Shown here piece by piece: positions 16,924 to 22,439 of a stretch of DNA of 34,771 nt (within the stretch, counting starts at the first letter, position 1; the number at the start of each line of letters is the position of its first letter). The notes beneath the pieces are model-generated. The model ran no database searches. It was not told the DNA's origin and saw nothing but the letters and a program-made list of their open reading frames with translations. The translations under genes were made by a program, and so were the position numbers. Location: the NCBI GenBank assembly GCA_900542565.1, contig UQOC01000021.1:1-34771 (forward strand). Reading direction: 5' to 3'. This DNA comes from an uncultured Eubacteriales bacterium (lineage in GTDB: Bacteria; Bacillota; Clostridia; Peptostreptococcales; Anaerovoracaceae).

Positions 16924-19061
16924 TTTGTACCGCCTTCCGATCCGTCAACCGGCCTGTACATAGCTCCCGACTTATTTAAAGTATCTGATATGGAGTTGAA
17001 CATCCGAATTGCCTCTTCTTTTTCTATTTTCAGTATATCCTGCATGTTTTCCATGATTGCATCGGTAGAAAGGCGTTTAAAAAGCATTTCACACACCAAT
17101 GCGAATTGCGAGCTGATCCTGAAGAATTTTGCGCTTGCCGCTGACCAAAGGACGCTGCCTTTTTCCTCGCAGTTGAACATATAACTGAACTTCGGGAAAT
17201 AAGGCATTTCTTTACCTTTCTCTTTTGAATCCGTAAGATTAAACATATATTCACTTGTAACCTTTACATCCTGCGGTTTTACCGATTTTAAAACAGGAAC
17301 GGTAGATGACATGTCTATATAAACTATAGAAGCCATCAGATAATCAATCACATATGTTTTTGACTTCATTACATGGCAGTAACTTTTCTGGATAAAATCC
17401 GGCATCTGGGTGCATTTTGCGCACCAGCTTCTTGCAATACACGAAACGCAGCCTCTCTCTTTAATAGTATTTTCTTTTTTCACATAGCAGCTCTGTGTAA
17501 GCTCAAATATGGCCTGGCTGCATGTTCCCACCGGTTCCTCGAAGTTGGAGCAGACATATACATTGCCATCGCCCTTTAGCTGTATACGCGGCATCTTATC
17601 TACCAAACAACTGTTACTGTTCAGAAAGCGGCAATAATTTTTCAGATATCCAAACGCTAAAGGCATTTTTTCAAAAGTATGTTTTTCTTTGAATATTTCG
17701 GCGTCCCGCAGAAAAGCTTCATAATCTTCGGCAGTTTCCATTGTAAATATATAAAAGCTTGCCTGAGGTGTACCAAATTGTTGCGCCATTTCTTCGATAA
17801 TGTCATTGGCTGAATTATATGGGATTTCCTTTATTTTCTGGGGCGATCTGTACGCCAGATCATTCACGATCAGTCTGTCTTGTTCTATCCTAAGCAAATT
17901 ACTTTCAATTACATGGGCGTCCATGTTTTTTTCACGGAATTGGCTAAAAGACAGCTCTCCCTTTTTCAAATATACTGAAGAATTGATACCGGCCAGTTCG
18001 TTAAGGCATTTTCGTTCTGCTTCATTCATATCCTCCCCTTCTACTTCTATGTGCTTCACATATCCGTCAAGGGGCACTCCTGTATATACTCCTGTACGGC
18101 TTTTAAGAAAACCTCTTGAAAAAGGTATGTACCTGCGGGCAGATGACCGGAGAAGAAGTTCCTCTCTTGCTTCGCACTGCGCTAAAGCATTTTCATCAAT
18201 CTCAATTATCAGTCTTCCATCTTGTGCTGCCTCCAGAACAGATTTTGGTATCTGCTTTAATTTTTTTGAAGCATTTTCAGTGATATGTATGCTATATACT
18301 TTTTCTGAACTTATAAGCTCAGAGAGCTTGCTTTCTGAAAGAATGGCTTCATTTTCTCCGGTAAGTTGTATTTTCCAGAGAACTGTCTCCAAATCCGGAA
18401 GTTCGTCTATCAGATTTTCTTCAACAGGACATATAAAGCAAAGCGGAGTTTCTGCCGCTGGGAGCAGTTTTACTATGTCATGCAGATATTCACTGTCTTT
18501 GATGTATGTTCCCTCGCATGGTATCAATTTCTTATTATCTTTTGCCAGTCCGCTATATGCCTGATTTATGAGATCTATGTCTGTTTTTATCGTATTCTGG
18601 CTTCGATACTCTTTGATACCTGATTCGTTCTCTCTTCCATACCATATGCCATATTTTTCAGCATCCTGCGCAAAAAGGATCTTCTGCTCATACGGCGATA
18701 CTTCCATTATGCTCAGTTCCTTATTGCTGCTTTCGGGCAAAAGTCCATAAAAAACCTCTTCCGGTTTTGATCCTGATAAAAATACAATATCTATATCCTC
18801 AAGTTCTCTTAAGCGATATGCAAGAGCATCTGCCAGAACCTTGTTTTCTTCATCTATATATATGGCCAATATATCTTCACATACCGATAATACATCTTCT
18901 GCCAGATCATTTAATGAGGGCAGGGTGTCGTCCATATATATCATCGAATTGATGCCGTTGAGTTTCAGCCAGCTCCTCAGACATGCACTTTCTGCCGTCT
19001 GTCCGGCAATAAAAAATCCGTTTTCGTTTTTTTCTAATTTAAGTATGCATATATTACGCAT
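16920..19061 (-). CDS. SPASM-like protein with degenerate radical SAM region and C-terminal PqqD-like domain
   Basis: 713 residues from ATG 19061 (MRNICILKLEKN), chosen because AAGGAG lies seven bases upstream; ten extra codons further up lack an SD. Residues 1-~150 resemble the B12-binding-like N-terminal domain of RiPP radical SAM proteins. No CxxxCxxC occurs anywhere, so it should not bind a catalytic SAM cluster. Residues about 497-562 are SPASM-like: GDGNVYVC, GTC, then GCVSCIARSWCAKC and SYCHVMK, enough Cys for one or two auxiliary Fe-S clusters. Residues about 630-700 look like PqqD (KGSVLWSAASAKFFRIS, then two helices), i.e. a RiPP recognition element. I infer that it binds the leader motif and presents the C-terminal Thr to the dehydrogenase and aminotransferase, as the daptide recognition protein does. 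Confidence 0.75.
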   Translation of the reverse strand: MRNICILKLEKNENGFFIAGQTAESACLRSWLKLNGINSMIYMDDTLPSLNDLAEDVLSVCEDILAIYIDEENKVLADALAYRLRELEDIDIVFLSGSKPEEVFYGLLPESSNKELSIMEVSPYEQKILFAQDAEKYGIWYGRENESGIKEYRSQNTIKTDIDLINQAYSGLAKDNKKLIPCEGTYIKDSEYLHDIVKLLPAAETPLCFICPVEENLIDELPDLETVLWKIQLTGENEAILSESKLSELISSEKVYSIHITENASKKLKQIPKSVLEAAQDGRLIIEIDENALAQCEAREELLLRSSARRYIPFSRGFLKSRTGVYTGVPLDGYVKHIEVEGEDMNEAERKCLNELAGINSSVYLKKGELSFSQFREKNMDAHVIESNLLRIEQDRLIVNDLAYRSPQKIKEIPYNSANDIIEEMAQQFGTPQASFYIFTMETAEDYEAFLRDAEIFKEKHTFEKMPLAFGYLKNYCRFLNSNSCLVDKMPRIQLKGDGNVYVCSNFEEPVGTCSQAIFELTQSCYVKKENTIKERGCVSCIARSWCAKCTQMPDFIQKSYCHVMKSKTYVIDYLMASIVYIDMSSTVPVLKSVKPQDVKVTSEYMFNLTDSKEKGKEMPYFPKFSYMFNCEEKGSVLWSAASAKFFRISSQFALVCEMLFKRLSTDAIMENMQDILKIEKEEAIRMFNSISDTLNKSGAMYRPVDGSEGGTK

Positions 19062-19072
19062 ATTTGTTCTCC

Positions 19073-19864
19073 TTATTTTATCAATCTGCAAAAGTATTCG
19101 TTCTCGTTATATGCTTTGATCTCTATATTTCCAAAAAGACTTTCCTTCGCCGCTTTCCTTATTTCTTCAAGTCCGAACAGTCTGTAACTGGTCGATGTCA
19201 GCAATATCTTTTCCTCTCTGTCCGGCATGATCTTCGCCATATTCACTATTGCTCTTTCTTTAGCATAGTCTATTGCTCTCTGGAACAGAATAATGGCAAG
19301 GTTTCCATCTTGATCCGGCAGACTGACAGTATTCATCGTCCCTATTTCCATAGCGCTAATGTCTTTTTTGGGTAAATCTTCTATATCGAAACACAATGCT
19401 CCTCCATCTTTGAGATGTCCGTACATGTCATTAAAAAAAACTTTAAACGAGCCTGGCAAAAGACGAATACTGGTTGCTCCTATCATTATCATCCCATATT
19501 GTCTGTCGAGCTTCAGTTTTGTCATATCCTGGTTTAAGATCCGGATCTTGTTTTTTAATCTTCTGTATCTGTGGTTGAGTCTTCTCTCAAGCTTCATAAG
19601 CATATCCTCTGACAGATCAACGCCGGTAACTTCAACGCCTGTTTTTGCTGCCGGTATTGTCAGTCGGCCGCTGCCACAACATAAATCCAGGACCGGTCCG
19701 CCGTGAAGTGCGATTGCTCCGGCAAAAAGCGGAAATTCATCTTCTCCATGACAAATTTGGTCATACAACTCTACCGTATCTCCATAGTAAAAGTCCTGTT
19801 CTTCTATGTATGTTGGGAACTCCATGAGCAGATCTTTAAAAAACCCAAAATATTTATCATCCAT
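19073..19864 (-). CDS. Class I SAM-dependent methyltransferase (daptide N-methyltransferase-like)
   Basis: 263 residues from ATG 19864 (MDDKYFGFFKD), with AAGGAG seven bases upstream; the frame is open 11 codons further up. The SAM site is VLDLCCGSGRLTIPAA (about 55-70) followed by VTGVDLSEDML, and the product strand is FDIED. Length and order fit Methyltransf_25/ubiE-like enzymes. It directly follows the three precursors. In daptides a methyltransferase dimethylates the amine formed at the C-terminus, and this is the only free-standing class I methyltransferase in the cluster. Substrate is inferred from context. Confidence 0.88.
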   Translation of the reverse strand: MDDKYFGFFKDLLMEFPTYIEEQDFYYGDTVELYDQICHGEDEFPLFAGAIALHGGPVLDLCCGSGRLTIPAAKTGVEVTGVDLSEDMLMKLERRLNHRYRRLKNKIRILNQDMTKLKLDRQYGMIMIGATSIRLLPGSFKVFFNDMYGHLKDGGALCFDIEDLPKKDISAMEIGTMNTVSLPDQDGNLAIILFQRAIDYAKERAIVNMAKIMPDREEKILLTSTSYRLFGLEEIRKAAKESLFGNIEIKAYNENEYFCRLIK

Positions 19865-19946
19865 TGCCAAGCTCCTTTTCATTTGATGGTAGCACATTCA
19901 TGTTATCTTCGTTCAGATTGTTGTTAACTGTTTACCTGTCAGGGCA

Positions 19947-20090
19947 TTATGTTGCTACAAAGCCGATGATTGCCACTAAACCGGTTCCGATGGCCAGGCC
20001 CTTGCCTACGCCGTCAATGAAATCATAGAACGCACCCAGTTCCTCAACTGATTCCATCTCTTCAAATTTCAGTTCTTTATTTTCCAGCAT
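19947..20090 (-). CDS. Daptide-like precursor peptide 3 (47 residues)
   Basis: ATG 20090 is preceded by AAAGGAG with a seven-base spacer. The peptide begins MLENKELKFEEMESVEELG. The leader motif F-E-E-M-E-S-V-E-E-L (9-18) is shared with the other two precursors. It is followed by AFYDFIDGVGKG and a Gly/Ala/Ile-rich hydrophobic segment ending IIGFVAT. The C-terminal residue is Thr, as in both paralogues. There is no Cys, so lanthipeptide or sactipeptide chemistry is excluded. The core would form a membrane-active helix. It is the last of the three, directly before the methyltransferase gene. Confidence 0.88.
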   Translation of the reverse strand: MLENKELKFEEMESVEELGAFYDFIDGVGKGLAIGTGLVAIIGFVAT

Positions 20091-20136
20091 TTTAAATCTC
20101 CTTTAATCATTTACTGTCTCTTTGCCCTTGGTCTGC

Positions 20137-20262
20137 CTATGTTGCTATGTAAACATACAGAACTATAGCTCCGCCAACACCTAAAGCAATGCCGCATACA
20201 CCTTCGACCCATCCGAGTTCTTCAACTGTTTCCAGTTCCTCGAAATAAAGCTTTTCGTTCAT
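20137..20262 (-). CDS. Daptide-like precursor peptide 2 (41 residues)
   Basis: ATG 20262 is preceded by AGGAGG with a seven-base spacer. The product begins MNEKLYFEELETVEELGW, with the leader motif F-E-E-L-E-T-V-E-E-L at 7-16. The core is Gly-rich (VCGIALGVGGAIVL) and ends YVYIAT. The single Cys at residue 23 is not shared with the paralogues. Gly spacing in the core suits helix-helix packing in a membrane. The C-terminal Ala-Thr is identical to the other two, which is the expected mark for C-terminal oxidative decarboxylation. Confidence 0.9.
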   Translation of the reverse strand: MNEKLYFEELETVEELGWVEGVCGIALGVGGAIVLYVYIAT

Positions 20263-20281
20263 GTCTTATCCTCCTGTAGAT

Positions 20282-20410
20282 TTATGTTGCTATGTACGCA
20301 TAAACAACAAGTCCTGCAACAAAGCCAAGACCTACGCCGGTACCGAAGTCTTTCCAGTCCCAAAGATCTTCTACCATTTCCAGCTCTTCAAAATACAAGT
20401 CATTAATCAT
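20282..20410 (-). CDS. Daptide-like precursor peptide 1 (42 residues)
   Basis: First gene of the cluster. ATG 20410 is preceded by GGAGG with a nine-base spacer. The product begins MINDLYFEELEMVEDL; the leader motif F-E-E-L-E-M-V-E-D-L lies at 7-16. The core runs WDWKDFGTGVGLGFVAGLV and ends YAYIAT. Its last three residues I-A-T match precursor 2 and differ by one (V-A-T) from precursor 3. Several distinct cores in one operon suggest two- or three-component peptide products. Confidence 0.9.
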   Translation of the reverse strand: MINDLYFEELEMVEDLWDWKDFGTGVGLGFVAGLVVYAYIAT

Positions 20411-20778
20411 CTGGTTTTTCCTCCATTTTGACAACCTGAATGTGCCACCTACAGGGTACTCTATCTTTCATTTGACATTCAATACAGCTTTGGCAAGAAT
20501 TCAGTAAAATCCATATAAATAAATTTTTAGGGTCTTGTATAATTATTTATAATTTTTTTAAAACTCCGCAATATACCTTTTTACAGCCAAGAAACCATCT
20601 ATTGATTTTATAGAAAAAATTTTACAAAAAATTAAAAGAAGAGTATGTTTAGATTTTTTATCATGTATGTTTTAAAGAGGTTATGTAAAGACATATTATT
20701 GTCCGTTGATATATTATTTATGTATATAATAAACAGGCTGTTTGAAACATCGGAACAGTATGCTGTTTAAAAAATTTA
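20411..20778. other. AT-rich intergenic region upstream of the cluster
   Basis: About 370 bases between the precursor operon (minus strand) and the tRNA promoter (plus strand). It is very AT-rich with runs of A and T. It must hold the cluster promoter and any control site, but I see no convincing -35/-10 pair on the minus strand and no clear operator. No coding sequence is supported. Confidence 0.5.
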
Positions 20779-20807
20779 TTGACAAATAACATATAAACTG
20801 GTATTAT
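20779..20807 (+). promoter_or_regulatory. Promoter of tRNA-Lys
   Basis: TTGACA (20779-20784), a 17-base spacer and TATTAT (20802-20807), a near-consensus sigma-70/sigma-A promoter. The start of transcription would be near 20814, about 25 bases before the tRNA. Confidence 0.85.
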
Positions 20808-20838
20808 AGTTAAGCGGTACAATTCTGATGGACATTAT

Positions 20839-20914
20839 GCATCTTTAGCTCAGCTGGCAGAGCACCTGACTCTTAATCAGGGTGTCCAGGGTTCGAGCCC
20901 CTGAAGATGCACCA
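20839..20914 (+). tRNA. tRNA-Lys (anticodon CTT)
   Basis: 76 bases with encoded CCA. The acceptor stem GCATCTT pairs with AAGATGC, D arm AGCTCAGCTGGCAGAGC, anticodon loop CTCTTAA (anticodon CTT), T arm GGGTTCGAGCCCC. All four stems pair. It is transcribed from the promoter at 20779 and ends in the terminator at 20923. Confidence 0.97.
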
Positions 20915-20922
20915 CGATAAAT

Positions 20923-20954
20923 AAAAAAATGGGCTAAGCCCATTTTTTTATTTA
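20923..20954. terminator. Bidirectional Rho-independent terminator
   Basis: AAAAAAATGGGC-TAA-GCCCATTTTTTT: a stem flanked by A and T runs on both sides. It can end the tRNA transcript on the plus strand and the amidohydrolase transcript on the minus strand. Confidence 0.85.
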
Positions 20955-20982
20955 TCTTCTGCAGGCCGAGGCCTGTTTTTTC

Positions 20983-22401
20983 TCATACATATTGGCACAG
21001 AGAATATAGCCTGTCATTTTCGATCACATCTTTTCTGCCCAGGCGCGACAGCATCTTTTCAAAAGATATGGCTGCATCGTCCAATATCTTTTTCTCATCT
21101 GCTTTTGTGAGATGTCTGTTCTCCATTACCACATCCCCTTCTATTATGACATTGTCCACATCCTGTCCCATTGCATGATATACCAGCCTTTGGACCGGCA
21201 TTGCTCCAAACGGCGCCAGATGAGGCTGTCTGACATTTACAGTTATCATATCCGCCTTCTTTCCGACTTCCAGAGACCCTGTCACATTATCTATGCCCAG
21301 TGCTTTTGCCGGTTCTATCGTCACCATCCTCAGCACTCTGCCGCACGGCAGCAGTCCGTTGTTCCGGAACCTGTAGCGCTGCAAAAGCTGTACATTCTTC
21401 ATGTCACGCCACAGGTCAAAACTCCTGTCAGGCGCCGTCCCGTCGGTCACGACAGCAAGGTTCACTCCCTTTTCCAGCATTTCCATCACCTTGCAGTGAC
21501 CTGTCACATTAGAATATGTTGTCGGCCCATGAAGGGCATAAGTACCGGTATCTGCCATTATATCTATCTCATCGTCACTGTATCCGATGTTATGGGTCAG
21601 TGAAGTGGCAGGGTTCAGGACTTCCGGCGTAGTATCATACAGAAATTTCACATCTCCCCCGTATGCATGGCTGTGGAGCGGCACCTGGTATTCTTTGGCG
21701 ACCCTTGCCATTTCTCTGTTTTGATATATATTCTGCTCTATATTGGAATCGGGTCTCCTTCCCATCCTTCCCGGTGCTACTATCGCCATTGTCCTTGGAT
21801 ATCTGTCCCTGAGCTGTCTGACTGACTCTTCCGTTACTTTCAAAGCCTGTTCCAGCGAGACAGTCACATCTTCAAAGTTTCCGTCATCCTTAAACCTTCT
21901 TGCCTTTTTGGGCCATGTCCCATCTGCAAATCCGATGCCTGAGAACTGCCTTATCCCGGTAAGAGCCGACCCCTCCAGGTTTGCTTCAAGTGCCTGGAAA
22001 GAGTCCACCCTCGGTGTGCTCCCTATCATTGAAACTGCTGTTGTTGTACCGAATTTTATCCTTTCTGCCGCCGCCAGTGCTCCTTCGCTGCGCCAGAATT
22101 CCCTGTCCGTGCAGAAATAATAGATGTATTCGGCCATCTCATCCCATTCCTGATCGTAGTGCTCGCCCAAAGTCCTTATAAGGCAATGTCCTCCGTGACC
22201 GTGGGCATCTATCAGTCCAGGCATCACCGCATGGCCTTCCATGTCCATGACCTTTTCAGCACGAGCTGCCGGATCAAGACTTTCCATTTCTCCTATCTCT
22301 GCTATGATCCCGTCTTTCACTGCAACATAGCCATCAGAAATTACCCTGTTCTGCCCATCGACTGTGATGATCGTTCCGTTTTTTAGCAGCAGATCAAACA
22401 T
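20983..22401 (-). CDS. Amidohydrolase (chlorohydrolase/deaminase family, COG0402-like)
   Basis: 472 residues. Start ATG 22401 has GGGGGAG upstream. N-terminal composite beta domain (LLLKNGTIITVDGQN), then the metal motif PGLIDAHGHGGH (HxH at about 66-68), HSHAYG, LTHNIG and the active-site Asp in VTDGTAPD, followed by the closing beta strands (GSLEVGKKADMITVN). These fit metal-dependent deaminases and hydrolases such as cytosine, S-adenosylhomocysteine or triazine-type enzymes. The substrate cannot be named from sequence. It follows the adhesin gene by 38 bases, but a functional tie is not evident. Confidence 0.88.
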   Translation of the reverse strand: MFDLLLKNGTIITVDGQNRVISDGYVAVKDGIIAEIGEMESLDPAARAEKVMDMEGHAVMPGLIDAHGHGGHCLIRTLGEHYDQEWDEMAEYIYYFCTDREFWRSEGALAAAERIKFGTTTAVSMIGSTPRVDSFQALEANLEGSALTGIRQFSGIGFADGTWPKKARRFKDDGNFEDVTVSLEQALKVTEESVRQLRDRYPRTMAIVAPGRMGRRPDSNIEQNIYQNREMARVAKEYQVPLHSHAYGGDVKFLYDTTPEVLNPATSLTHNIGYSDDEIDIMADTGTYALHGPTTYSNVTGHCKVMEMLEKGVNLAVVTDGTAPDRSFDLWRDMKNVQLLQRYRFRNNGLLPCGRVLRMVTIEPAKALGIDNVTGSLEVGKKADMITVNVRQPHLAPFGAMPVQRLVYHAMGQDVDNVIIEGDVVMENRHLTKADEKKILDDAAISFEKMLSRLGRKDVIENDRLYSLCQYV

Positions 22402-22439
22402 TTTTTCTCCCCCTTTTTACAATGGTCATATAAATGTTA

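Noticed and set aside
19947..20410. Lanthipeptide, sactipeptide or lasso precursor interpretation of the small ORFs
   Set aside because: Only one Cys in three peptides, no LanM/LanC, no lasso cyclase, and the shared terminal Thr plus aminotransferase/M50 set fit daptide chemistry far better.
20401..20460. Sigma-54-like TGGCAC element on the minus strand upstream of precursor 1
   Set aside because: The GG/GC spacing of a -24/-12 promoter is not met.
20839..20914. tRNA-Lys as an integration site (attB) for the cluster
   Set aside because: The cluster lies on the 5' side of the tRNA, no integrase is present, and I found no copy of the tRNA 3' end near 3900-4170.
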